From Dyella_A sp051962475 (GTDB lineage Bacteria > Pseudomonadota > Gammaproteobacteria > Xanthomonadales > Rhodanobacteraceae), in the NCBI RefSeq assembly GCF_051962475.1, contig NZ_JBQCCF010000014.1:1-64000 (forward strand): a DNA stretch of 64,000 nt, read 5' to 3'. This document shows, piece after piece, positions 1 through 7,161 of the stretch. Numbering within the stretch: the first letter of the stretch is position 1; the number at the start of each line of letters is the position of its first letter. The position numbers and the translations under genes were made by a program. The notes beneath the pieces are model-generated. The model searched no databases. It worked only from the letters and a program-made list of their open reading frames with translations, and was not told the DNA's origin.

Positions 1-138
1 GGTGGCTGAGTCAATCGTCACCTTCTGTCCCATCGACCAATTCGGATGGCGCAGGGCCTGGTCCAGGGTCGCAGTCCGCATGTCCTCCAACGGCCAAGTG
101 CGGAATGGTCCGCCCGAGGCGGTGAGAATGATACGCCG
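1..138 (-). pseudogene. dxr: Partial Dxr (DXP reductoisomerase) fragment at the window edge
   Basis: Read on the minus strand, this end encodes an internal piece of 1-deoxy-D-xylulose 5-phosphate reductoisomerase, the second enzyme of the non-mevalonate isoprenoid pathway. The signature strings ILTASGGPFR and HPNWSMGQK followed by TIDSAT are characteristic of the enzyme core. The frame stays open to about 240, but codons upstream of 138 do not resemble Dxr: the expected conserved DSEH segment is absent. Codon choice is less GC-biased than in the rest of the window. No start codon or N-terminal domain follows before a different sequence begins, so this is a truncated remnant or a contig-end join rather than a working gene continuing leftward. 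The identity of the piece is fairly sure; its origin is not. Confidence 0.65.
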
Positions 139-240
139 CACATCCTCGCGGAGGTCTGGCGACGCGGCGAGCCAGTCTTCGTCCCCACACAAGAGCGCGT
201 ACCTGGCGACGGCCGCCTCTCGCGCCTCGGGTGTGAATCC

Positions 241-342
241 GGTTATCGGACGTGGGTGGGCATCCCGCTGATCGTGTTGTTCTGCGCACTGTCGATGTGG
301 CTGATCCCGCACTTCTGGCCGTTCCAGGCGGTGGCGCACTGA
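241..342 (+). pseudogene. C-terminal tail of an unidentified membrane protein
   Basis: An open frame ending in a stop at 340-342 encodes a short hydrophobic helix (IPLIVLFCALSMWLIP) and a short polar tail. This looks like the last transmembrane segment of a larger membrane protein whose front is missing, because immediately to the left the sequence changes to the Dxr-like fragment on the opposite strand. Composition matches the high-GC remainder of the window, so the native chromosome probably begins near 240. The family cannot be recognised from so little sequence. Confidence 0.35.
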
Positions 343-581
343 CATGGTTGCGCCCTCTCCGTGATGGAGAGATCGTTGGGGACGAGTGGCTGGCCGTGGC
401 CGAGAACGACAAGGCGCTTCGATGGCGCCGGCGCAAGCACCCGCCCCCCACCTCGACCCTCGGTCAAGCCGAGGGCACGCGCGTTCCTCGACAGGGAGAG
501 GCGGCGAACGTGCCGCTCACTTTCATTCCCTCGGAGCGCCTGCCAAGTAGGCGAAGGTGCGCGAGGTCCGGACGGCGGTGC
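343..581. other. No supportable gene
   Basis: This gap lies between the membrane-protein tail and the stop codon of the WYL regulator. No open frame here has a ribosome binding site with a protein-like product. One plus-strand frame carries a short acidic string (GEIVGDEWLAVAEND) that could be debris of a decayed gene. I see no clear hairpin with a U-tract. Confidence 0.4.
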
Positions 582-1556
582 TTACCGGCCGTAGCCGGTG
601 AGAGCGAGCTGCAGCAGGATCTTCATTTCCTCGCGCAGCGGCAGGGGCGCCACGATCTCCGCATCCGGGCCGTACTTGAGCACGTCCATCAGCAGCTCGC
701 GCGAGTTGGAATAGGGCACCTGCAGCTCGTAGCGGCCGTCGGGCAGCCACTCGCCCTTCTGCTGCGAGTGCCAGTGCTCGTCGGCCACCCAGCGCGCGGC
801 GTGCGCGGAGAAACGGATCGTCGCCCACGCCTTCGGCGTGCCGGCGAAGATGCCGTAGCTGGAGGAGAGCAGCTCATTGAGGTCGGCCTCGCCCACGTCG
901 GTGGCGGCCGTATCGAGCGCGTGCGGCTCCAGGATGCGATCCACCGCGAAGCTGCGCAGTGCCTCGCGGTCGTGATCCCAGCCGTCCAGATACCAGTTGT
1001 CGCGGTAATGCGTGAGGCGCTGCGGCGAAACGGTGCGGCGGCTGTCCGAATTGGTGGTGCGCGCGCGGTAGCGGAAGCGCAGCTGCTTACGCTCGAGCAC
1101 GGCGCCGGCGGTGATGCGGAACACCTGCTGGTCGAGCTTGCGTTCGCCCCAGGGAATCACCCGGATGCGCTCGATCGGCAACGCCTTGCCGCTGCCCTGG
1201 TCGGACAACAGACCCTCGATGCGCGCCTTGAACGGGGCCAGCGCACCGGCCAGCACGCCCGGCCCGCTGCGCCCGATCAGTTCGTTGAGCGCGAGCAGCG
1301 CGGCCAGTTCGTCGGAGGTGAGCCACAGCCCGGGCAGTTCGAACCGCTCGCCCTCGCCCAACTCGTAACGGAAGGCGGCCTGCTCGCCACCGCCGCTCTC
1401 GATCGGTGCACCCAGTGCGTCGCGCAGAAAAGCCACGTCGCGATACAGCGTGGCGCGCGAGCATTCCAGCTCGTCCATCAGGCGCGGCAGCGGCACCGGA
1501 TAGTGCGCCGACTTCAGCAGGCGATGCAGGGTGAGGATGCGTTCGTAACGGTCCAT
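582..1556 (-). CDS. YafY-family HTH/WYL-domain transcriptional regulator
   Basis: A 324-residue DNA-binding regulator. The N-terminus (MDRYERILTLHRLL) begins a DeoR-like winged helix of about 60 residues containing the recognition segment ECSRATLYRDV. The middle and C-terminal parts form a WYL domain (RFRYRARTT, then NWYLDGWDH and FAVDRI), a ligand- or nucleic-acid-sensing module, followed by the WCX extension. The start at 1556 is chosen because the family begins at MDRYERI; an upstream in-frame ATG at 1664 adds 36 non-conserved residues. It is divergent from the membrane protein at 1663, leaving about 106 nt for both promoters. The ligand and target genes cannot be told from sequence. Confidence 0.88.
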   Translation of the reverse strand: MDRYERILTLHRLLKSAHYPVPLPRLMDELECSRATLYRDVAFLRDALGAPIESGGGEQAAFRYELGEGERFELPGLWLTSDELAALLALNELIGRSGPGVLAGALAPFKARIEGLLSDQGSGKALPIERIRVIPWGERKLDQQVFRITAGAVLERKQLRFRYRARTTNSDSRRTVSPQRLTHYRDNWYLDGWDHDREALRSFAVDRILEPHALDTAATDVGEADLNELLSSSYGIFAGTPKAWATIRFSAHAARWVADEHWHSQQKGEWLPDGRYELQVPYSNSRELLMDVLKYGPDAEIVAPLPLREEMKILLQLALTGYGR

Positions 1557-1662
1557 GGCATTTCGTCGAGGAAAGTCGTTGTGTAGCATGGGCATGCCCC
1601 CGGACGGCCGCAAGAGCGATCTGTCGTCGTCACCTTCCCTGCGTTGCCCGTGGCTCAACTCC

Positions 1663-2574
1663 ATGACAACCCCGATGCAAGCCCCTCCCTCCGCGCCTGA
1701 GGCGGGAGTCGAATCCGCCGCTCGCTCGCGCGATCACGCAGCGGACCCCGTCGCCATCGTCCTGCAGGTGCTGGCCGACACCGGCTACGGCGTCTGGGCG
1801 CTGCAGGGCATGGCACTGGCGTTCGGCATCTTTCGCGAAGGTCGGGGCGAATCGCTGGTGCCGCTCGCGGTCGGCATGCTGTTCGTGATCGCCGGTCTGG
1901 TCGTGGCCAGCGTGCGTGGCTCCAGCGGACCGGCCTGGCACGGCTGGCGCCCCGGCCATCATGCCTGGCCCACCCGTTCGGCGCTGATCGCCCTGGCCAG
2001 TTTTCTGCCGATGTTGGCGGTGGCCGGGCTGACGCGCGGCGACAACGACTTCTGGGCTACCCGGCTGGCCGGCGCCACGTTGATGCTGTGCAGCCTCGGT
2101 AGCCTGATTCACGGCATGCCGCGCTGGGGCGCGCCGTCGCGGCTGGCCAGTTCCGCCGTGTTGCCGGTGGGACGCGTGATGGCGGCGTTGTATGGCGGCG
2201 GATTGTGGCTGTGGCTGTTCGTGGCGGCCGACGGCAGCGTCGTGGTCGGCCCGGCCCAGCCGCAGCATCAGCCGTGGCTGCTGGTGCTGCTGGTAATGGC
2301 GTTGCTGCTGGGCCTGATCGAGGGCATGCGCTGGCATGCCCTGCGCCAGAGCGAGTCCGAGTCGGCTCCGCAAAATGGCCGTGTGCTGCCCGCCCGCTTC
2401 ACCGCGGCACTGCTCGGTTACGCCATTCCCTGCATCGCCCTGCTGCTGGCCGATCGCTGGCAGGCCAGCGGGGCGCTGGCGTTGCTGGCGGCGCTCAGCG
2501 CTCTGGTCGGTCGCGCCCTTGAGCAGCAGCTCTATGCCCGCGCGAACCGGGTCGGTGGGGCCGCCTTCGCTTGA
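1663..2574 (+). CDS. Multi-pass membrane protein of unknown function
   Basis: A 303-residue, very hydrophobic protein with about eight predicted transmembrane helices, for example around the segments WALQGMALAFGIF, LVPLAVGMLFVIAGLVV and PWLLVLLVMALLLGLI. The first 35 residues are polar and alanine/proline-rich, so they would be cytoplasmic. Helix number and length resemble the DmsC-type anchor subunits of molybdenum oxidoreductases, but no catalytic or iron-sulfur partner gene lies nearby and no diagnostic motif is visible, so that is only a possibility. The frame is open further upstream; 1663 is chosen because earlier codons overlap the promoter of the divergent WYL regulator. No strong ribosome binding site decides the start. 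Confidence 0.65.
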   Translation: MTTPMQAPPSAPEAGVESAARSRDHAADPVAIVLQVLADTGYGVWALQGMALAFGIFREGRGESLVPLAVGMLFVIAGLVVASVRGSSGPAWHGWRPGHHAWPTRSALIALASFLPMLAVAGLTRGDNDFWATRLAGATLMLCSLGSLIHGMPRWGAPSRLASSAVLPVGRVMAALYGGGLWLWLFVAADGSVVVGPAQPQHQPWLLVLLVMALLLGLIEGMRWHALRQSESESAPQNGRVLPARFTAALLGYAIPCIALLLADRWQASGALALLAALSALVGRALEQQLYARANRVGGAAFA

Positions 2575-2657
2575 GCTGCGGCGTGATTCACAACGCATTC
2601 AATGCGAGCCGTTAAGGTAAGCGATTACGTTTGTTTAACGACTGGACCCCGCCCCCC

Positions 2658-3476
2658 ATGAAGAAAACCCCACTCGCCCTCCTCGTTTTTGCCTTGCTCG
2701 CAGCGTCCGGCGTGCAGGCCCAAAGCACCCCAAGCGACGACTCCGATGCCGCCAACAACGGTGGCTGGAGCGGTTCGGGTGAATTCGGCTTCGCTTCCGC
2801 GCGCGGCAACTCGCGCTCGGAAAACCTCAATGCCAAGCTCGGCCTGAGCCAGGAAAACGAGCTGTGGAAGAACAATTTCTTCCTCAACGGCCTGCGCTCG
2901 AAGGGCGAAGTGACCGTCGAGGACGCCGCCGGCAATACCATCAACCGTTTCAGCACCACCGCCAACCGCTACGACGGTGGCGCCTCGGTGGGCTATAAGC
3001 TCGACCCGCGTAGTTACATCGTCAGCGCCGTGCGCTACGAGCACGACGATTTCGGCGCCAACCTGTGGCAGGGCACGGTATCGCTCGGCTACGGCTACAT
3101 CGCGCTGAAGAACCAGCGCACCGAGCTGTCGTTCGAAATCGGTCCCGGTTACAAGCGTTACCGCCCGGCCAACGAGCTGCAGGACGTAGGCGGCGTCACC
3201 GTACCGGTGCGCCAGGACACGGTCGGCGAGGGCGTGGCGCGCGGCTTGGTGAACTACAAGTATCGCCTCACCGACAACACCGCCTTTGAGGACACGCTGC
3301 TGCTCGAAGCGGGCTCGAAGAACAAGTACTACCAGAACGACGCCGGCCTGTCGGTCAGCATGACCAAGAAGATGGCGCTCAAGCTCGGCTTCCAGGTGCG
3401 CTACAACAGCGACACCCAGCCCGGCACGAAGAGCACCGACACGCTCACCACGACCAACCTCGTCTACAACTTCTGA
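2658..3476 (+). CDS. DUF481 outer-membrane beta-barrel protein (YdiY-like)
   Basis: A 272-residue secreted protein. A Sec signal peptide (MKKTPLALLVFALLAASG, cleaved after VQA) precedes a short acidic linker and a series of amphipathic strands with alternating aromatic residues (GEFGFASARGNS, ASVGYKLDPRSYI, TVSLGYGYIAL, LSFEIGPGYKRY), ending in the aromatic terminus NLVYNF typical of outer-membrane barrels. This is the DUF481 family; its E. coli member YdiY is acid-induced, but the function is unknown. The start at 2658 places the signal peptide at the N-terminus; a start at 2631 would add nine residues before it. The gene is followed by a strong terminator. Confidence 0.85.
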   Translation: MKKTPLALLVFALLAASGVQAQSTPSDDSDAANNGGWSGSGEFGFASARGNSRSENLNAKLGLSQENELWKNNFFLNGLRSKGEVTVEDAAGNTINRFSTTANRYDGGASVGYKLDPRSYIVSAVRYEHDDFGANLWQGTVSLGYGYIALKNQRTELSFEIGPGYKRYRPANELQDVGGVTVPVRQDTVGEGVARGLVNYKYRLTDNTAFEDTLLLEAGSKNKYYQNDAGLSVSMTKKMALKLGFQVRYNSDTQPGTKSTDTLTTTNLVYNF

Positions 3477-3501
3477 GCCTTCGTTCCAGCGTGGGCTAAA
3501 G

Positions 3502-3541
3502 AAGCAAAAGGCCGGCTGCTCGCGCAGCCGGCCTTTTGCTT
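3502..3541. terminator. Bidirectional rho-independent terminator
   Basis: A near-perfect inverted repeat pairs AAGCAAAAGGCCGGCTG with CAGCCGGCCTTTTGCTT around a short loop. The GC-rich core is flanked by A-tracts on one side and T-tracts on the other, so the structure can end transcripts from both directions. It sits between the convergent DUF481 gene and hemC and probably serves both. Confidence 0.88.
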
Positions 3542-3557
3542 GCGCGGATGGCGACGC

Positions 3558-4481
3558 TCAGTGGCCGCGATCGAGCAGGCTGCGCGCGCCCTGCGCCAGC
3601 AGTGCCTCGGCCACCTCGCGCCCGAGTGCCTCGGGGGCATCGGCCGGACCCTGCGCCGCGGCCACGATCAGTCGGCCCGCCGCGGCATCGCCGACCAGGC
3701 CGCGCAGGTCCAGTCCATGTTCGGTACGCACGCACCACGCGCCCACCGGCACCGTGCAGCTGCCACCGAGGGCATGGTTCATCGCGCGCTCGGCGGTCAC
3801 GGTGACGCGGGTGTCGGCATCGTCGAGCGCGCGCAGCAGCTCGAGCACCGCCGGCTGGTCGTCGCGTGCCTCGACCGCGATCGCCGCCTGCCCCGGCGCC
3901 GGCAGCCAGTCCGGCGCCACCAGCAGGCTGCGGATGCGCCTGCCCAGGCCCAGCCGTTCCAGCCCGGCGCAGGCCAGCAGGATCGCGTCGTACTCGCCGG
4001 CGTCGAGCTTGGCCAGGCGCGTGCCGACGTTACCGCGCAGGTCGAGCAGTTCCAGATCCGGACGCGTGGCGCGCAGCTGGGCCTGACGCCGCAGCGAGGA
4101 GGTGCCCACACGCGCGCCTAACGGTAGCGCGGCCAGATCGGCGTAGTGGTTGCTCACGAAGGCGTCGGCGGCGTCGGCGCGCGGCAGAATCGCCGGCAGC
4201 ACGAAGCCCGCCTCCAGCTCGGCCGGCACGTCCTTGAGCGAATGCACGGCGAGCTCGGCGCGCCCTTCGAGCATCGCCACTTCCAGCTCCTTAAGGAACA
4301 GCCCCTTGCCGCCGATCGTCGCCAGCGGGCGATCGAGGATCTCGTCGCCGCGCGTGCTCATCGGCACCAGCTCCACCACCAGACCGGGGTGCGCCGCGCG
4401 CAGCAACGCAGCCACGTGCTCGGCCTGCCACAGCGCGAGCGCGCTCTTGCGGGTGGCGATACGCAGGGTGGTCGGGGTCAT
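3558..4481 (-). CDS. hemC: Porphobilinogen deaminase (hydroxymethylbilane synthase)
   Basis: This cytoplasmic enzyme polymerises four porphobilinogen molecules into hydroxymethylbilane in haem and sirohaem synthesis. At 307 residues it has the usual length. Family motifs are clear: RIATRKSALALWQA at the N-terminus, AVHSLKDVP, VGTSSLRRQAQL and RGNVGTRL in the two catalytic domains, and GGSCTVPVGA in domain 3, whose cysteine carries the dipyrromethane cofactor. The start at 4481 is chosen because GGAG lies about seven bases upstream; an earlier ATG at 4511 adds ten non-conserved residues. It lies downstream of algR and algZ on the same strand, an order known from pseudomonads and xanthomonads. 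Confidence 0.97.
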   Translation of the reverse strand: MTPTTLRIATRKSALALWQAEHVAALLRAAHPGLVVELVPMSTRGDEILDRPLATIGGKGLFLKELEVAMLEGRAELAVHSLKDVPAELEAGFVLPAILPRADAADAFVSNHYADLAALPLGARVGTSSLRRQAQLRATRPDLELLDLRGNVGTRLAKLDAGEYDAILLACAGLERLGLGRRIRSLLVAPDWLPAPGQAAIAVEARDDQPAVLELLRALDDADTRVTVTAERAMNHALGGSCTVPVGAWCVRTEHGLDLRGLVGDAAAGRLIVAAAQGPADAPEALGREVAEALLAQGARSLLDRGH

Positions 4482-4559
4482 GCTTCGCTCCGCGGCAGGG
4501 GACAACGGCACATTGTCGCGCAGATCGATCGATGCGCTCGACCCTGCGACGTTGCCGCG

Positions 4560-5264
4560 TCAGCCCATGCGCAGCAGCTTGCGCAACGCGGGCAGATTGC
4601 GGCGGCTCACTTCGGGCTGCAGCTCGGTGCCGGCCAGGCGCGCCAGCGTGCGGCCGTCGGCCAGCGTTTTCAGACCCACCAGGCGCGCATGGGGAACCAG
4701 GCAATTGCGATGCAATCGCACCAGCTGCTGCGGGTAGGTGTCCTCCAGTTGGCGCAGCGATTCCTCGATCAGCAGCTCGCCCCTGGTGTGCTGCACGGTC
4801 ACATACTTCTCGTCGGCCAGCAGCGAGATCACCTCGTCCAGCGCGATGCGCACCTGCTCGCCGCGTAGCCGTCCGTGCAGGTAACCGGACGGTTCGCGGG
4901 GGAGGGCCTCCAGTCGTCGTGCCGCTCGCTGCAGCGCTTCGCGCAGCCGGTCCAGGCGCACCGGCTTGAGCAGGTAATCGACCGCACCCAGTTCGAACGC
5001 CTCGATCGCGTGGTTCTCATAGGCGGTGCAGAACACCACCTGCGGCCGCGCGCGTGCGCCGAGCCGGCGCGCCAGCGCGGTGCCGTCCAGGCCGGGCATG
5101 TTGATATCCAGCAGCAGCACGTCCGGCGCCAGTTCGGCGACCGCCGCCAGCGCCGCCTCGCCGTCGCCCACGCTGCCGACCACCTGCACGCCCTCGCACT
5201 CGCCCAGCAGGGCGGCCAGGCGCATCCGCGCCAGCGGCTCGTCGTCGGCGATCAGCACGCGCAT
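4560..5264 (-). CDS. algR: LytTR-family response regulator, AlgR-like
   Basis: A 234-residue two-component regulator. The receiver domain (residues 1-115) has the acidic pair D7/D8, the phospho-acceptor D53 in LLDINMPG, the threonine in FCTAYENHA and the lysine in LLKPVRL. A LytTR DNA-binding domain fills about residues 130-232, with ADEKYVTVQH and LVRLHRNCLV as recognisable segments. The sensor kinase gene lies 30 nt upstream in the same operon and hemC follows 78 nt downstream, the algZ-algR-hemC order. In pseudomonads AlgR controls alginate, type IV pili and virulence genes; here the regulon is unknown. Confidence 0.92.
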   Translation of the reverse strand: MRVLIADDEPLARMRLAALLGECEGVQVVGSVGDGEAALAAVAELAPDVLLLDINMPGLDGTALARRLGARARPQVVFCTAYENHAIEAFELGAVDYLLKPVRLDRLREALQRAARRLEALPREPSGYLHGRLRGEQVRIALDEVISLLADEKYVTVQHTRGELLIEESLRQLEDTYPQQLVRLHRNCLVPHARLVGLKTLADGRTLARLAGTELQPEVSRRNLPALRKLLRMG

Positions 5265-5294
5265 GGCGCCGCTCCGAAGGGTGTGCAGGCGAGC

Positions 5295-6341
5295 TCAGCC
5301 ATGGCGCGCTGTCTCCAGCGGCAAGCGCAAACGGACCACGAAGCGCTCGCCCAGCGGCCCAGCGTCCACCCGCGAGCGGCTGCCATAGCGATACGCCACG
5401 CGCTGACGCACGTTGTCCAGGCCCAGCCCGTGACCGCCGGGCGCCGGCTCATCCGGCAGCGGATTGGCGATCTCGATCCACAGCATACCCTGCTCGCGAC
5501 CGCCGGCCAGCAGGATTTCGCCGCCCTCGCGCCGTGGCTGGATGCCGTGCCGCACCGCGTTCTCCACCAGCGGCTGCAGCAGCAGGCGCGGCAGCGGAAA
5601 GTCCGGCGGCAGATCGTGCAGCTCGCGCCGCACGCGCAGCCGGTCGCCGAGGCGCAACTGCTCGATCGCCAGGTAGCGCTCCACCAGGTTGAGCTCCTCG
5701 GCGAGCGTGCCGTCGCCACTGCGATGCTCGCCGAGCGCGGCGCGAAACAGTTCGGAGAGATCCTCCACCGTGCGCTCGGCGGCGTCCGGATCGACCCGCA
5801 CCAGTGCCGCCACGGTGTTCATGCTGTTGAACAGGAAGTGCGGGCGGATGCGCGCCTGCAACGCGGCCACCTGCGCCCGCGCAGCGGCGGCCAGACGCAG
5901 CTGCCATTGCGCCAGCACGTAGAAGTAGCGCAGCAGCGCGGCACCGAGCAGGGCGGCGATCAGCGCGTTGTCGCGCACGAACTGGCCGTAGCCGCCGTGG
6001 ATCAGCGCCATGTGCAGCGTGGTGTCCATCCAGCGGGCCACCGCGCTGGCGACGATCACGATCACCACGATCAGCAGCCACACGCCGGCATAGGGCATCC
6101 AGCCGGACAGGTGCTGCAGCCACGGCCGCGCCTTGCACAGGGTGAGCGTCACCAGCACCGCCAGCCATGCCACGAAGGTCATGCCCACGCTGTAGCCGCG
6201 CCAGCCAAAGCGGGTATCCGGCGCCAGCCACATCACAGTGACGGTGAGCGCGCCCACGACCAGCAGGGCGAACAGCGCCGGCAGCCGGCAGAAGTCCGGC
6301 AGGGGCATGTGCTCGCGAGGTGGACGTGGGGCGGGTCGCAT
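5295..6341 (-). CDS. algZ: LytS/AlgZ-family membrane sensor histidine kinase
   Basis: A 348-residue inner-membrane kinase, the partner of the AlgR-like regulator. Four to six hydrophobic segments occupy about residues 20-145. The His_kinase motif RPHFLFNSMNTV follows, with phosphorylatable H168, then LLQPLVENAVRHGI (N-box) and GHGLGLDNVRQR (G-box) of the ATPase domain. The kinase belongs to the unorthodox LytS class, which has no separate dimerisation/phosphotransfer helix pair. An alternative start at 6308 (MPLPDFCRL) would remove eleven polar, proline-rich residues. It is the first gene of the algZ-algR-hemC operon. Confidence 0.9.
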   Translation of the reverse strand: MRPAPRPPREHMPLPDFCRLPALFALLVVGALTVTVMWLAPDTRFGWRGYSVGMTFVAWLAVLVTLTLCKARPWLQHLSGWMPYAGVWLLIVVIVIVASAVARWMDTTLHMALIHGGYGQFVRDNALIAALLGAALLRYFYVLAQWQLRLAAAARAQVAALQARIRPHFLFNSMNTVAALVRVDPDAAERTVEDLSELFRAALGEHRSGDGTLAEELNLVERYLAIEQLRLGDRLRVRRELHDLPPDFPLPRLLLQPLVENAVRHGIQPRREGGEILLAGGREQGMLWIEIANPLPDEPAPGGHGLGLDNVRQRVAYRYGSRSRVDAGPLGERFVVRLRLPLETARHG

Positions 6342-6365
6342 CGGCGCAGTATGCAGCGCCGACGG

Positions 6366-7034
6366 TCAGCTGCGCAGGCGGGCGCCGAACCAGTCGCGCA
6401 GGTTGGCGATTTCCTCGGCGCAGACCGAGTGCGGCATCGGGTAGGTGTGCCAGTCGATCGCATAACCGAGCGCTTCGAGCGCCGCGCGCGAGTCCAGCCC
6501 GCGCTGCAGGATCACCACCGGATCCATCGTGCCGTGGCCCCAGAAGATCGGCACGTCGGCATTCGCCGCGCTGCGTTCGGCGGCGAGCGCAGCGCCCAGC
6601 GGCAGGTAGGTAGACAGCGCCACGATGCCGGCCAGCTTCTGCGCGTGGCGCAGGCCCGCGGCCAGGGCGATCGCGCCACCCTGCGAGAAGCCGGCCAGCA
6701 CGATGCGCTCGCTGGGTACGCCGCGCTCGTGCTCGCGCGCGATCAGCGCCTCCACCGCGGCGATCGACGCGCGCATGCCGGCTTCGTCCTGGCGGCTCAT
6801 CAGGTCGAAGCCGACGATGTCGTACCACGCGCGCATCGGCATGCCGCCGTTCACCGTCACCGGCTGCACCGGCGCATGCGGAAACACGAAGCGCAGCGCT
6901 GGCCAGTCGCGCGCCACCAGCTCGGGCACGATCGGCACGAAATCGTTGCCGTCCGCGCCCAGCCCGTGCAGCCAGATCACGCTGTGGCTCGGGTTCGCGC
7001 CGGTCTCGCGTTCGACGCAGGGCAGCAGGCTCAT
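6366..7034 (-). CDS. Phospholipase/carboxylesterase family alpha/beta hydrolase
   Basis: A 222-residue cytoplasmic serine hydrolase of the carboxylesterase II (acyl-protein thioesterase-like) family. Visible features are VIWLHGLGADGNDF with the oxyanion-hole HGLGAD, the nucleophile in VLAGFSQGGAIAL, the acid in WGHGTMDPVV and the catalytic histidine in YPMPHSVCAEE. The start at 7034 (MSLLPC) is chosen because GGAAG lies upstream and the conserved HGLG follows about 25 residues later; the frame is open further. The natural substrate, short acyl esters or lysophospholipids, is not shown by sequence. It is divergent from the S9 peptidase gene. Confidence 0.9.
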   Translation of the reverse strand: MSLLPCVERETGANPSHSVIWLHGLGADGNDFVPIVPELVARDWPALRFVFPHAPVQPVTVNGGMPMRAWYDIVGFDLMSRQDEAGMRASIAAVEALIAREHERGVPSERIVLAGFSQGGAIALAAGLRHAQKLAGIVALSTYLPLGAALAAERSAANADVPIFWGHGTMDPVVILQRGLDSRAALEALGYAIDWHTYPMPHSVCAEEIANLRDWFGARLRS

Positions 7035-7161
7035 GGGGGGGGCTTCCGTGGTGGCGTGGGGCCGCATCGTAACAGCGTGCGACGACACCCCTGACCAACG
7101 GCCGGTGTGCGAACCCTTGCATGCTCGCTACGCTTGAAGGATTGCCAACGTGGAGCGACCC

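Noticed and set aside
343..581. Possible DUF934-like gene from the string GEIVGDEWLAVAEND
   Set aside because: Only about 15 residues look similar, no start or continuing domain is present, and no sulfite reductase gene precedes it.
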